A stretch of 23,792 bases of DNA from CALJUZ01 sp003387805 (GCA_937975235.1 CALJUZ010000112.1:1-23792), one strand, 5' to 3'; positions 1-8,107 are shown, counted from the first letter of the stretch. The notes: generated by a model not told the origin, from the sequence alone. Numbers and translations are program-made.

Positions 1-36
1 ACGGCTGCAACAGCTGGTACGGCTGCAACAGCTGGT
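1..36. repeat. 18-bp tandem repeat, two perfect copies at the window edge
   Basis: The unit ACGGCTGCAACAGCTGGT occurs twice in a row and a degenerate third start follows. The array may continue left of the window. As 18 is a multiple of three, the repeat could encode a six-residue peptide repeat at the end of a truncated gene. All three forward frames are open through it, with stops at 87-89, 91-93 and 110-112. A reverse frame reading as an Ala/Val/Pro-rich linker is also open. Forward codon bias favours the frame ending at 89, but its Cys/Trp/Tyr-rich translation looks unnatural, so I do not call a CDS. The stretch 94-150 is AT-richer than its surroundings and may hold the promoter of the next gene. 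Confidence 0.85.
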
Positions 37-150
37 ACAGCCGCCTCGCACCCGGGCGGCGGACCACGAGGGACAGGACTTTTCGATAAGTGAGAGAACA
101 TCAAATGAATAAGATAAGTATTGACCGCCGGCGGCGGGGAGGTGGCGGCC

Positions 151-1650
151 ATGGCGGCGACCGTACCGAAAACGTACCCCGAGACGCCTTTGACGGCCGT
201 GCCCGAGCTGTACCGCCGGGCGCGGGCCGCGTTCTCCGCGTGGGGGCGGACGGCGCCGATGGACCGGGCGAGGCACCTGCGCAGCCTGCGCCTGGCCGTT
301 GTCGAGCGCCTGGACCATCTCGCGCGCGTCATTGCCGAGGCCACGGGCAAGCCGCGGGTGGAAGCGCTGACCACCGAGCTGCTGCCGGTGCTGGACACCC
401 TGGTCTATCTGGAAAAGCACGCACCCCGCGTTTTGCGGCGCCGGCGCATGCCGACGCCCATCTTTCTTTTCGGCAAAGCGTCTTACGTGGAGTACCGGCC
501 CCGTGGCGTCGTGCTCGTCATCTCGCCGTGGAACTACCCGTTCCAGCTGGCGGTGGTGCCGGTGGTGACGGCCCTCGCGGCGGGCAATGCGGTCATTCTG
601 AAGCCGTCGGAGGTGACGCCGGCCGTGGGCGTGGCCATGGAGCAGCTGTTTCAGGCGGCCGGCCTGCCCGACGGACTGGTGCAGACGGCCCACGGCGACG
701 GCCGCCTCGGCGCGGCGCTGGTGGCCGGCAAGCCCGACTACATCTTTTTCACCGGGTCATATCGGACGGGCACCATCATCCAGGTGGAGGCCGCCAAGCA
801 TCTTATCCCGACGACGCTGGAGCTCAGCGGCCACGACGCGATGATCGTGCTGGACGACGCGCCGCTGGAGCGGGCCGTGCACGGGGCGCTCTGGGGGGGC
901 TTGCTCAATTCCGGGCAGACGTGCGTCGGCGTCGAGCGCATTTACGTGCAGCGGGGCGTGTACCAGGAGTTCACCCGGCGCCTGGCCGAGGCGGCGGCCC
1001 GGCTGCGCCAGGGAGGCGGCGACGAGGCCGACTTGGGCGAGATGACGTGGGCGCGTCAAGTGGAAGTCGTAAAGCAACACGTGGCCGACGCGCTGTCCAA
1101 AGGGGCCAGGCTGGTGCACGGCCGCCCGCCCGAGGAGTGGCGGGGGCGGACGGTGCCGCCCGTGATTCTGGCGGACGTGACCGACGAGATGCTGGTGTGC
1201 CGGGAAGAAACCTTCGGCCCGGTGCTGACCGTCAAGCCAGTGGCGGATGAAGAGGAAGCCGTCGCCTTGGCCAATGCTTCGCCCTATGGCCTGAGCGCCA
1301 GCGTGTGGACGACGGACCGCCGGCGGGGGGAGCGCGTCGCCGGCCTGCTGGAGACGGGCAGCGTCGTCATCAACGACGTCATCGTCACCCTGGCCAATCC
1401 GCACCTGCCCTTCGGCGGCGTCAAGCGCAGCGGGCTGGGCAGCTACCACGGCGAGGCGGGGCTGAAGGCTTTTTCACACGAGAAGGCGGTGATGGAGGAC
1501 CGCCTGGGCCGCCGCCGGGAAGTGTACTGGTTTCCGTACGCGGGGAAGGCGCCGCTGTTCGCCCGGCTGCTGCGGGCCTACTTCGGCGAGCCCCGCCGCT
1601 GGCCGGTCTTTTTCGGCGCCTTCGCCCAGCTGCTGCGCCGCTCGCGCTGA
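151..1650 (+). CDS. Aldehyde dehydrogenase, fatty-aldehyde (class 3-like) type
   Basis: NAD(P)-dependent oxidation of an aldehyde, probably a fatty or aromatic one, to the acid (499 aa). Visible motifs are SPWNYP with the catalytic-site Asn (about 125-130), the cofactor loop GNAVILKPSE (145-154), FTGS (200-203), the general-base Glu in LELSGHD (about 224) and the nucleophilic Cys in GQTC (about 258). After the catalytic domain comes a 40-residue C-terminal tail rich in Phe, Trp, Leu and Arg. This resembles the hydrophobic tail that tethers class 3 fatty aldehyde dehydrogenases to membranes. An in-frame TTG lies at 121, but GGGAGGTGG sits just ahead of ATG 151, so I start there. The gene stands alone and is convergent with the next one. 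Feeding fatty acids into the neighbouring beta-oxidation set is an inference from location. The family call is secure; the substrate is not. Confidence 0.93.
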   Translation: MAATVPKTYPETPLTAVPELYRRARAAFSAWGRTAPMDRARHLRSLRLAVVERLDHLARVIAEATGKPRVEALTTELLPVLDTLVYLEKHAPRVLRRRRMPTPIFLFGKASYVEYRPRGVVLVISPWNYPFQLAVVPVVTALAAGNAVILKPSEVTPAVGVAMEQLFQAAGLPDGLVQTAHGDGRLGAALVAGKPDYIFFTGSYRTGTIIQVEAAKHLIPTTLELSGHDAMIVLDDAPLERAVHGALWGGLLNSGQTCVGVERIYVQRGVYQEFTRRLAEAAARLRQGGGDEADLGEMTWARQVEVVKQHVADALSKGARLVHGRPPEEWRGRTVPPVILADVTDEMLVCREETFGPVLTVKPVADEEEAVALANASPYGLSASVWTTDRRRGERVAGLLETGSVVINDVIVTLANPHLPFGGVKRSGLGSYHGEAGLKAFSHEKAVMEDRLGRRREVYWFPYAGKAPLFARLLRAYFGEPRRWPVFFGAFAQLLRRSR

Positions 1651-1658
1651 AGCCGCGG

Positions 1659-1696
1659 CGGCCGCTGCTGTCCCGCTCGCTCTTGCGCAGCGGCCG
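1659..1696. terminator. Terminator-like hairpin between convergent genes
   Basis: A perfect 10-bp inverted repeat (CGGCCGCTGC / GCAGCGGCCG) with an 18-nt loop lies between the aldehyde dehydrogenase stop and the end of the convergent membrane-protein gene. Two G-T pairs could lengthen the stem. There is no T-run, so intrinsic termination is uncertain on either strand. Its place between converging genes is what a bidirectional terminator would need. Confidence 0.4.
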
Positions 1697-1728
1697 TTCG
1701 TGTGCCGCCGGCCATCGCGCGACGGCTG

Positions 1729-2136
1729 TTACCACTCCGCGGGCGTGTGCCGCGGCAGGACGAACCACGTGACCAGGGCCACTATCATCGCGAAAACGAC
1801 GGCGCTGCCCACCGGCGCCAGGCGCGACGCGTCGTCCGCCCGGGCGGCGGCCAAGGCGCTCCAGAAGCGTTCCAAAACGGCGAACCACAGGTACACCGAG
1901 ACGGCCAGGCGGGCCCACCACACCGGGTCGGCCTGCGCGACGGCCGGCGGCCACTTCCACGCCAGCAGCGCCGCGAGGAGGGCGAACGCGAAAATTTTCA
2001 GCACCGCTCCCGCGGTCACCGGCGCTCCGGTCCACCAGCTCGCCGCGACGTGGTAGACGGCCTCCAGCGTCAGCCACCACAGAGCCAGATGCACGATTTG
2101 CCGCAGCCAAAACACCGCATCCTTCACTCCGCTCAC
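1729..2136 (-). CDS. Small four-helix membrane protein of unknown function
   Basis: A 135-aa protein that I do not recognise. It has four hydrophobic segments, at about residues 8-30, 41-61, 69-92 and 105-127, with Trp-rich helix ends. Short charged loops carry basic or acidic residues (for example the ARADDASR stretch before the last helix). There is no signal peptide beyond the first helix and no catalytic motif. The start is GTG 2136: GGGAGGGG lies about 6 nt upstream, whereas the longer open frame would read through the hairpin at 2171-2220. It follows the exported 108-aa protein on the same strand, separated by 95 nt that contain that hairpin. This could be a bacteriocin/immunity-type pair, but nothing in this protein itself proves it. 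Confidence 0.72.
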   Translation of the reverse strand: MSGVKDAVFWLRQIVHLALWWLTLEAVYHVAASWWTGAPVTAGAVLKIFAFALLAALLAWKWPPAVAQADPVWWARLAVSVYLWFAVLERFWSALAAARADDASRLAPVGSAVVFAMIVALVTWFVLPRHTPAEW

Positions 2137-2170
2137 CTCGCCCCTCCCGTTTTGGAGATGTGTACACGGG

Positions 2171-2220
2171 CGGAGCGCCGTGCGGGACCCGCCCGGACCG
2201 GGGTCCCGCACGGCGCTCCG
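2171..2220 (-). terminator. 20-bp perfect inverted repeat (strong hairpin)
   Basis: CGGAGCGCCGTGCGGGACCC at 2171-2190 is repeated exactly as its reverse complement at 2201-2220, around a 10-nt loop. It begins 11 nt after the stop of the exported 108-aa protein gene and ends 34 nt before the start of the next gene on the same strand. No T-run follows on the minus strand. It may be a factor-assisted terminator, or an mRNA-protecting structure that raises the level of the upstream transcript relative to the downstream one. Confidence 0.6.
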
Positions 2221-2231
2221 CCGGTTGCCGC

Positions 2232-2558
2232 TTAGTCTTTATCCTTCGAGCCGCCCGAGAACTTGTCCTCAATCCACGGGAACACCGTTTCCTCCAGCCA
2301 CGGGTCCACGTAGCGGTCCCAGACGGCGTCGGCCAGCTTGGTGAGGATGTATCCGCCCACGGCGCCGACGACGATGTGCCAGGCTTCGCCGGTCACTTCC
2401 GCCAGCTCTTCGTCGTCCATCAGCTCGCCGGCGGGGAGGACCACGTCGTACTCCGCCGGCGCCGGCGACGAGGCCGACGCCAGGGCGCCCACGGGCACCG
2501 AGCCCAACAGCAGACCCGCGACCAACAGCACCGCGACGACGTTTTGCAGCTTCCGCAT
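2232..2558 (-). CDS. Exported 108-aa protein with bacteriocin-leader-like motif
   Basis: Unknown function. Residues 1-27 form a clear Sec signal peptide: MRKLQ, a hydrophobic core VVAVLLVAGLLLG, and a probable cleavage at VGALA|SA. The mature part begins with a Ser/Ala/Pro spacer, then an acidic block GELMDDEELAEVTGE (about 43-57). This resembles the ELxxxELxxVxGG end of double-glycine leaders, with Gly-Glu in place of Gly-Gly. A hydrophobic, glycine-containing segment follows (AWHIVVGAVGGYILTKLADAV), then an acidic, Trp-rich amphipathic stretch and a Lys/Asp tail. That layout recalls class II bacteriocins of the lactobin/cerein type, but no cysteine or recognised core is present. ATG 2558 is preceded by GGGGTGG; the longer open frame is non-coding leader. 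The gene has its own candidate promoter. Export is well supported; an antimicrobial role is an inference. Confidence 0.72.
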   Translation of the reverse strand: MRKLQNVVAVLLVAGLLLGSVPVGALASASSPAPAEYDVVLPAGELMDDEELAEVTGEAWHIVVGAVGGYILTKLADAVWDRYVDPWLEETVFPWIEDKFSGGSKDKD

Positions 2559-2611
2559 GCTCAACACCACCCCTGCACGTTCGTGATGTGTTATTGCGGC
2601 GCCGCACCCGT

Positions 2612-2639
2612 ATCGTACACGGGGCGGGGCGGGCTGCAA
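2612..2639 (-). promoter_or_regulatory. Candidate sigma-A promoter of the exported 108-aa protein
   Basis: On the minus strand TTGCAG (2639-2634) is followed after 16 nt by TACGAT (2617-2612), about 50 nt upstream of the ATG. Both boxes match the sigma-A consensus in four to five of six positions. The spacer is very GC-rich. This would let the gene be expressed apart from the fadE operon that ends just upstream. Confidence 0.35.
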
Positions 2640-2672
2640 AACGTCCATTTCGCGGTATTTCGCGCCGGACCG

Positions 2673-4451
2673 CTAGACCGGATAGCCTTCGGCTTCCAGA
2701 ACCTTGGCGGCCACGCCGCGCCCGAGGGCGATGGCGTTGACCGGGTCGCGGCGGGTGAGGCGCCGCACCACCGACAGCTGCACCCGCAAGGTGTCGCCTT
2801 CCTCCAGCGCCGCCAGGGCCCGCCGGGCGACGGGCTCGGCCTGGTCCGCCGCTTCGTGCACGAACAGCTTGGTCATGTGAACGAACAGCTCCGGATAGCC
2901 GGCCTTCTCCGTGCGCAGCAGGGCGCTTTCCGCGGCGTACAGGAGAATCCCCAGATCCGCCGCCGAGGCCAGGAGCTCCTGCTCCTGCTCGATCTTCTCC
3001 ATGTGCTTCTGCGCGGCCAGGCCCGCCACCATCAGCGTCAGCTTGCGCAGGTTGTCGACGATGCCGCGCTCGGCCGCCAGCGGGTCGTCCGGGGCTGGCA
3101 TGTCGTCGCCGAAGGAGGGCACGAACTCGGTGAGCTCCTTCTGCAGGGCGAACATGGCCTCCAGCAGCGGAAGCTCGCCTTTCATGGCCCGGCGCAGCAT
3201 GGTGCCCGGAATGAGCAGGCGGTTGATTTCATTGGTGCCCTCGAAAATGCGGTTGATGCGGGCGTCCCGGTAAGCCCGCTCCACCACGTACTCCTGCATG
3301 TAGCCGTAGCCGCCGTGAATCTGCACCGCTTCGTCCGCGACGAAATCCAGCACCTCGGAACCGAACACTTTGTTGATGGACGCCTCCACCGCAAACTCGC
3401 CGATGGCGTCGCCGGCTTCCTTGCTGACGTCCTTGGCCAGGTCCAGGCCCGACAGCGCCTCGGTCAGCTGGCCCGCGGTGCGGTACACCGTGCTCTCCAG
3501 CACGAAGGTGCGGACGGCCATGGCCGCCAGCTTCTGCTGAATGAGCGGGAAGGAGGCGATGGGCACGCCGAACTGCTTGCGCTCCTGCGCGTACTTGGCC
3601 GACACCTCGATGAGCGCCTTGCACGCGCCCAGCGCCCCGGCGGCCAGCTTCCACCGGCCCAGATTCAGCACGTTGAACGCGATGACGTGGCCCCGGTCCA
3701 CCTCGCCCAGGACGTTTTCCACCGGCACCTTGACGTTGTCCAGGTACACCATGGTGGTGGAGGAGCCTTTGATGCCCATCTTGTTGACTTCCGGGCCGAC
3801 GCTGACGCCTTCCAGCTCCCTGGGCACGATGAAGGCCGTGATGCGCTTGTTGACCCGGGCGTAGACGATGAACACGTCGGCGAAGCTGCCGTTGGTAATC
3901 CACTGCTTCTGCCCGTTGAGCACGTAGTGCTTGCCGTCGTCGCTGAGCACGGCCGTCGTCTTGGCCGCCAGCGCGTCCGAGCCGGCGTCGGGCTCCGTCA
4001 GCGCATAGGCCGCGATCCACTCGCCGCTGGCCAGCTTGGGCAGGAAGCGCTTCTTCTGGTCTTCGTTGCCGAAATACACGATGGGCAGCGTGCCGATGCC
4101 CGTGTGGGCGCCGAAGGTGAGGCTGAAGGAGCCCGCGTAGCGGCCCAGCATCTCGGTGATGAGGGTGGACGACGTGGTCGTCAGCCCCAGGCCGTCGTAT
4201 TCGGCCGGAATGTCCGCGCCCAGCAGCCCCAGCTCGCCGGCTTGGCGCATCAGCGCCACGCTGTGTTCGTGCTCCCGGTTTTCAATATTTTCCAGGAGCG
4301 GCTCCACCTGCTCCTTGGCAAAACCGGCCGCGGTCTCGCCGATGAGGCGCTGCTCCGAGTCCAGGTCCTCCGGCGTGAACACGTCGGCCGCGGCGGGCGA
4401 GCCCAGCAAAAAGCCGCCGCCCCGCTTGTACAGCGTCGCATCCTGGGTCAT
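2673..4451 (-). CDS. fadE: Acyl-CoA dehydrogenase, long FadE type
   Basis: FAD-dependent oxidation of acyl-CoA to trans-2-enoyl-CoA, with electrons passed to ETF. The 592-aa protein is longer than ordinary acyl-CoA dehydrogenases (about 380 aa) and matches the Bacillus FadE (YusJ) size class, with about 170 extra helical residues at the C-terminus. The FAD/substrate motif AYALTEPDAGSD is present, as are QKQWITNG and the catalytic Glu in RIFEGTNE (about residue 404). The QIHGGYGYMQEY flavin-contact motif precedes it. It is the last gene of fadN-fadA-fadE. Its ATG overlaps the thiolase stop by one base (TAATG), so translation is probably coupled. The stop is TAG at 2673 and no clear terminator follows. 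Confidence 0.95.
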   Translation of the reverse strand: MTQDATLYKRGGGFLLGSPAAADVFTPEDLDSEQRLIGETAAGFAKEQVEPLLENIENREHEHSVALMRQAGELGLLGADIPAEYDGLGLTTTSSTLITEMLGRYAGSFSLTFGAHTGIGTLPIVYFGNEDQKKRFLPKLASGEWIAAYALTEPDAGSDALAAKTTAVLSDDGKHYVLNGQKQWITNGSFADVFIVYARVNKRITAFIVPRELEGVSVGPEVNKMGIKGSSTTMVYLDNVKVPVENVLGEVDRGHVIAFNVLNLGRWKLAAGALGACKALIEVSAKYAQERKQFGVPIASFPLIQQKLAAMAVRTFVLESTVYRTAGQLTEALSGLDLAKDVSKEAGDAIGEFAVEASINKVFGSEVLDFVADEAVQIHGGYGYMQEYVVERAYRDARINRIFEGTNEINRLLIPGTMLRRAMKGELPLLEAMFALQKELTEFVPSFGDDMPAPDDPLAAERGIVDNLRKLTLMVAGLAAQKHMEKIEQEQELLASAADLGILLYAAESALLRTEKAGYPELFVHMTKLFVHEAADQAEPVARRALAALEEGDTLRVQLSVVRRLTRRDPVNAIALGRGVAAKVLEAEGYPV

Positions 4452-5644
4452 TATGCATCCGCCTTTCCATTGACAAATTCAAACACGCCGGCCGCGCCCA
4501 TGCCGCCGCCGATGCACATGGTCACCAGGCCGTAGCGGGCGCCGCGCCGGGCCGCCTCGTACATGAGCGTCACCGTCTGGCGGGCGCCGGTGCAGCCCAG
4601 CGGGTGTCCCAAAGCGATGGCGCCGCCGTTGACGTTCACTTTCGCGTGGTCCATCCCCAGCTGCCGCATGACCGGCAGCGCCTGGGCCGCGAAGGCCTCG
4701 TTGAGCTCGATGAGGTCCACGTCGTCCAGCGTAATGCCGGCCAGCTTCAGCGCCTTGGGCACCGCCTCCACCGGGCCGATGCCCATAATGTCCGGGTCCA
4801 CGCCGCCCACCGCAAACGAGCGGTACACGGCCATGGGCTTAAGCCCCAGCTCTTCGGCCCGCTCCGCGGACATGACGACCACCGCCGCCGCGCCGTCGCT
4901 CACTTGCGACGAGTTGCCGGCCGTCACGGTGCCGCCCTGCAGGAAGGCCGGCTTCAAGCCCGCCAGCGCCTCCATGGACGTGTCCCGCCGCACGCCTTCG
5001 TCGGTGTCGAACGTGACCGTCTCGGTGACGGCCCGCCGGCCGTCAAAGGTGGTGCGCTGGACCGTCACCGGCACGATTTCGTCTTTGAACTTGCCCGCGT
5101 CGATGGCCGCCGCGGCCCGCCGGTGGCTCTCCAGCGAAAACGCGTCCTGCTCCTCCCGGCTGACGTTGTACTTTTCCGCCACCCGCTCGGCCGTGAGGCC
5201 CATGCCCATGTACACTTCCGGCATGGTGCGCACCAGTTCCGGGTTGGGGGAAAGCTTGAAGCCCGTCATGGGCACCCGGCTCATGCTCTCCACGCCGCCC
5301 GCGACAATGACGTCCGCGTGGCCCACCATGATGCGCTCCGCCGCCAGGGCGACGGCCTGCAGCCCCGAGGAGCAGAACCGGTTGACGGTAAAGCCCGTCA
5401 CCGACGTGGGCAGGCCCGCCAGCACCGAGGCGATGCGGGCGATGTTCAGCCCCTGTTCGCCTTCGGGCATGGCGCAGCCCAAAATGACGTCGTCGATCAT
5501 TTCGGGCGTCACGCCCGGCGCCCGTCTGATGGCTTCTTTGATGACCAGCGCGGCCAAATCGTCGGCCCGTACGTCCTTCAGCGCGCCCCGATGGGCTTTT
5601 CCGATGGGTGTCCTGACACCGGCAACGATTACCGCGTCTCGCAT
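4451..5644 (-). CDS. fadA: Acetyl-CoA C-acyltransferase (3-ketoacyl-CoA thiolase)
   Basis: Cleaves 3-ketoacyl-CoA with CoA to acetyl-CoA and a shortened acyl-CoA, the last step of each beta-oxidation turn (397 aa, normal thiolase length). The nucleophilic Cys sits in NRFCSSGLQAV (about residue 91). The GHPLG motif carries the catalytic His, and the second catalytic Cys lies in MCIGGGMGAAG near the C-terminus. I start at ATG 5644. AAGGAG lies 10 nt upstream; an in-frame GTG three codons earlier is too close to that site, and the much longer frame antisense-free upstream is inside fadN. It follows fadN after 14 nt and overlaps fadE by one base. FadA rather than an acetoacetyl-CoA thiolase (AtoB) is chosen from the operon. 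Confidence 0.95.
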   Translation of the reverse strand: MRDAVIVAGVRTPIGKAHRGALKDVRADDLAALVIKEAIRRAPGVTPEMIDDVILGCAMPEGEQGLNIARIASVLAGLPTSVTGFTVNRFCSSGLQAVALAAERIMVGHADVIVAGGVESMSRVPMTGFKLSPNPELVRTMPEVYMGMGLTAERVAEKYNVSREEQDAFSLESHRRAAAAIDAGKFKDEIVPVTVQRTTFDGRRAVTETVTFDTDEGVRRDTSMEALAGLKPAFLQGGTVTAGNSSQVSDGAAAVVVMSAERAEELGLKPMAVYRSFAVGGVDPDIMGIGPVEAVPKALKLAGITLDDVDLIELNEAFAAQALPVMRQLGMDHAKVNVNGGAIALGHPLGCTGARQTVTLMYEAARRGARYGLVTMCIGGGMGAAGVFEFVNGKADA

Positions 5645-5658
5645 CGCCGTCACGCTCC

Positions 5659-8064
5659 TTAATTCCGCAGCGGTTTGCCCGTCTTGAGAATGTGCTGCAT
5701 GCGGGCCAGCGTCTTCGGATGGCCCACCAGGCTCAGGAATTCCTGCCGCTCCAGGTCCAGCAGGTACTGCTCCGTGACCCGGGTGCCCGCCGGCACGTCG
5801 CCGCCCGTCAGGACGTAGGCCAGCTTGCGGGCGATGTGCAGGTCGTACTCGGTGGCCCAGCCCGACCAGTGCAGCTGCTGCGCGCCCAGTTCCAGCACCG
5901 CGCGCCCGTCGGGGCCCAGGGCCGGAATGAGGGGCGGCTGGGGCGGCCGGTAGCCCGCCGCGTCCATCTCGATGACCAGTTTCTTGGCCTCGTACCAAAG
6001 GTGATGCTGGTTGGCCACGATCTTGTCCGTCTTGCGCAAGTAGTTGAGCTCCACCGCCTCGGCGGCGCTGGTGGCCACTTTGGCGGTGCCGATGATTTCA
6101 AAGGCCTTGTTGACCAAAGGCTGCGGATCCACGGCGGTGTGCATCGCGCCGCCCGTCGCGCCGTCCAGCAGGCCCGGCGTGCCCTCCATGACGCGGATCA
6201 GCATTTCCTTGGTGCCGCCGCCGCCGGGGATGAGGCCCGCGCCCACCTCGACCAGGCCGATGTACGTTTCAAAGGCCGCCACGACCCGGTCCGCCGCAAA
6301 GGTCAGCTCCGCGCCGCCGCCCAGCGTCATGCCGTAGGGCGCCACCACCACCGGCCGCTCGAAGTACTTCAGCGCCTGGTTGACGCCCTGGAACTGCCGT
6401 ACGGCCAGATCGACCTCGTCCCATTCGCCCTCCTGCGCGGCCATCAAAATGAGAGCCAGGTTGGCGCCCACGGAGAAGTTGGGCAGCACGTGGCTGCTGA
6501 TGATCAGCCCCCGGAACTCGCTGCGCACTTTCTGCATGGCGAAGTGCAGCATTTGCATCAAATCGCCGCCGATGGCCTGTTTGGGCGAGTGGAAGTCCAC
6601 CAGCGCCACGCCGTCGTCCAGATCGTACATCGTCGCGCCGGGCAGCGCCCGCACCACCTTCTCGCGGGCCTTCAGGCGCACCACGTCGAACGTGCGGGGC
6701 CGCTCCTTCAGCAGCGCCCGCCGTCCGTCGAACGTGGCGTACGTCATCGCGCCGCCGTCCAGGGCGTAGAACGCGGGCGTGTCGCTCTCGGCCAGCTTGG
6801 CCACCCATTCGGGAATGTCCGCGCCCTCGTCCCGCATGCGCCGGACGGACTCGCGCAGCCCGATGGCGTCCCACACCTGGAACGGGCCCAGCTCCCAGCC
6901 GAAGCCCCAGCGCATGGCGTTGTCGATGCTGACGATGTCGTCGGCCATGTCCGCCGCGACGCGGGCCGTGTACAAGAGCGTCCGCTTCATAATCTCCCAG
7001 GCGAAGCGGCCGGCCTTGTCGTCGGCGTTCACCAGGTAGCGGATGCGCTCCCGCGGATCGTCCATGGCGCGGGTCGCGGTCAGCGACGGCGCGTCCAGCC
7101 GCCGCCGCGGCACGTACTCCATCGTCTCCGGGTCGAGCACGAGAATCTGCGTCTCGCCGTCGACCTTCTCCCGCTTGTAGAAGCCTTGGCGGGTCTTTTC
7201 GCCCAAGGCGCCCCGCTCGATGAGCGCGTCGATGACGGGCGGCACCGCGAACGCGTCCCGCTCCCACTGCTCCGGCGCGGCCGTGTGCAAGTTGTCGGCG
7301 ACCATCTTGAAGACGTCGATGCCGACCAAATCCAGCGTGCGGAAGGTGGCCGAGCGGGGCCGGCCCATGGCCGGGCCGGTGACGGCGTCCACCTCGTCGG
7401 CCCGCAGGCCCTGCTCCTCCATGACGCGCAGCGTCTCGATGAGCCCGTAGGTGCCGACGCGGTTGGCGATGAAGTTGGGCGTGTCCTTGGCCAAAACGAC
7501 GCCTTTGCCCAGGACCCGCTCCGCGAACTCGCTGATGCGGCGCACCACCTCGGGGTCGGTGTCGGGCGTCGGAATCACTTCCAGCAAATACAAATACCGC
7601 GGCGGGTTGAAGAAGTGGGTGCCGAGGAACCGCTTCCGCAGCGCTTCAGGCAGCACTTCCGCGATGCGGTGAATAGGAATGCCCGACGTATTGGAGCTGA
7701 CGATCGCGTCGGGCCGCACGTGCGCCGCCGCCTTCGACCAGAGCTGGTGCTTGATGTCGAGATTTTCGACGACCGCCTCCACGACCCAGTCCACGTCCTT
7801 GAGGCGGGGAAGGTCGTCCTCGAAGTTGCCCGGCGTAATCAGCTTCAGCGAGGCCTGGCCCGCCAGCGGCGCGGGCTTCAGCCGCTTCAGGTTCTCCAGG
7901 GCGTTCAGCACGACGCGGTTGCGTTCTTTCGGATCGTCGCCCGCGTCTTTCGGCACGATGTCCAGCAGCAGCACCGGAATGCCTTGGTTGGCCAGATGGG
8001 CCGCGATCTGCGAGCCCATGGTGCCGGCGCCCAGCACCGCCGCCGAGCGGATGTCGTGTGGCAT
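5659..8064 (-). CDS. fadN: 3-hydroxyacyl-CoA dehydrogenase / enoyl-CoA hydratase
   Basis: Bifunctional beta-oxidation enzyme (801 aa): hydrates trans-2-enoyl-CoA and oxidises the L-3-hydroxyacyl-CoA with NAD. Domain order is dehydrogenase first, as in Bacillus FadN (YusL) and unlike E. coli FadB. The NAD fold opens with VLGAGTMGSQIA (residues 10-21). The catalytic His is in GTHFFNPP. A second dehydrogenase C-terminal domain follows around residues 330-430, and then the crotonase half. The crotonase half shows TLGGGAELTFAAD (oxyanion hole and Glu) and LVEVGAGLIPGGGG (second Glu region). ATG 8064 is preceded by AGGAGAGGAAG. It is the first gene of fadN-fadA-fadE, 81 nt after the ligase pair, with a hairpin but no obvious promoter in that gap. 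It may therefore be transcribed from the ligase promoter. Confidence 0.95.
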   Translation of the reverse strand: MPHDIRSAAVLGAGTMGSQIAAHLANQGIPVLLLDIVPKDAGDDPKERNRVVLNALENLKRLKPAPLAGQASLKLITPGNFEDDLPRLKDVDWVVEAVVENLDIKHQLWSKAAAHVRPDAIVSSNTSGIPIHRIAEVLPEALRKRFLGTHFFNPPRYLYLLEVIPTPDTDPEVVRRISEFAERVLGKGVVLAKDTPNFIANRVGTYGLIETLRVMEEQGLRADEVDAVTGPAMGRPRSATFRTLDLVGIDVFKMVADNLHTAAPEQWERDAFAVPPVIDALIERGALGEKTRQGFYKREKVDGETQILVLDPETMEYVPRRRLDAPSLTATRAMDDPRERIRYLVNADDKAGRFAWEIMKRTLLYTARVAADMADDIVSIDNAMRWGFGWELGPFQVWDAIGLRESVRRMRDEGADIPEWVAKLAESDTPAFYALDGGAMTYATFDGRRALLKERPRTFDVVRLKAREKVVRALPGATMYDLDDGVALVDFHSPKQAIGGDLMQMLHFAMQKVRSEFRGLIISSHVLPNFSVGANLALILMAAQEGEWDEVDLAVRQFQGVNQALKYFERPVVVAPYGMTLGGGAELTFAADRVVAAFETYIGLVEVGAGLIPGGGGTKEMLIRVMEGTPGLLDGATGGAMHTAVDPQPLVNKAFEIIGTAKVATSAAEAVELNYLRKTDKIVANQHHLWYEAKKLVIEMDAAGYRPPQPPLIPALGPDGRAVLELGAQQLHWSGWATEYDLHIARKLAYVLTGGDVPAGTRVTEQYLLDLERQEFLSLVGHPKTLARMQHILKTGKPLRN

Positions 8065-8107
8065 CTTCGCACTTCCTCTCCTCGTACGTTTCGTCGTGTC
8101 GTCCGCT

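Noticed and set aside
1..42. Short tandem repeat considered as the end of a CRISPR array
   Set aside because: The copies are directly adjacent with no spacers and the unit is only 18 bp; no cas gene is present.
2590..2672. Terminator for the fadN-fadA-fadE operon
   Set aside because: Only short, poorly pairing arms around GCGCGAAATACCGCG are present and the T4 nearby does not follow a stem. Termination may be factor-dependent or the transcript may read on into the small genes.
2160..4535. A 791-codon + strand frame across the small exported-protein gene and fadE
   Set aside because: It runs antisense through an unambiguous acyl-CoA dehydrogenase and a 20-bp hairpin, with no ribosome-binding site and no recognisable domain.
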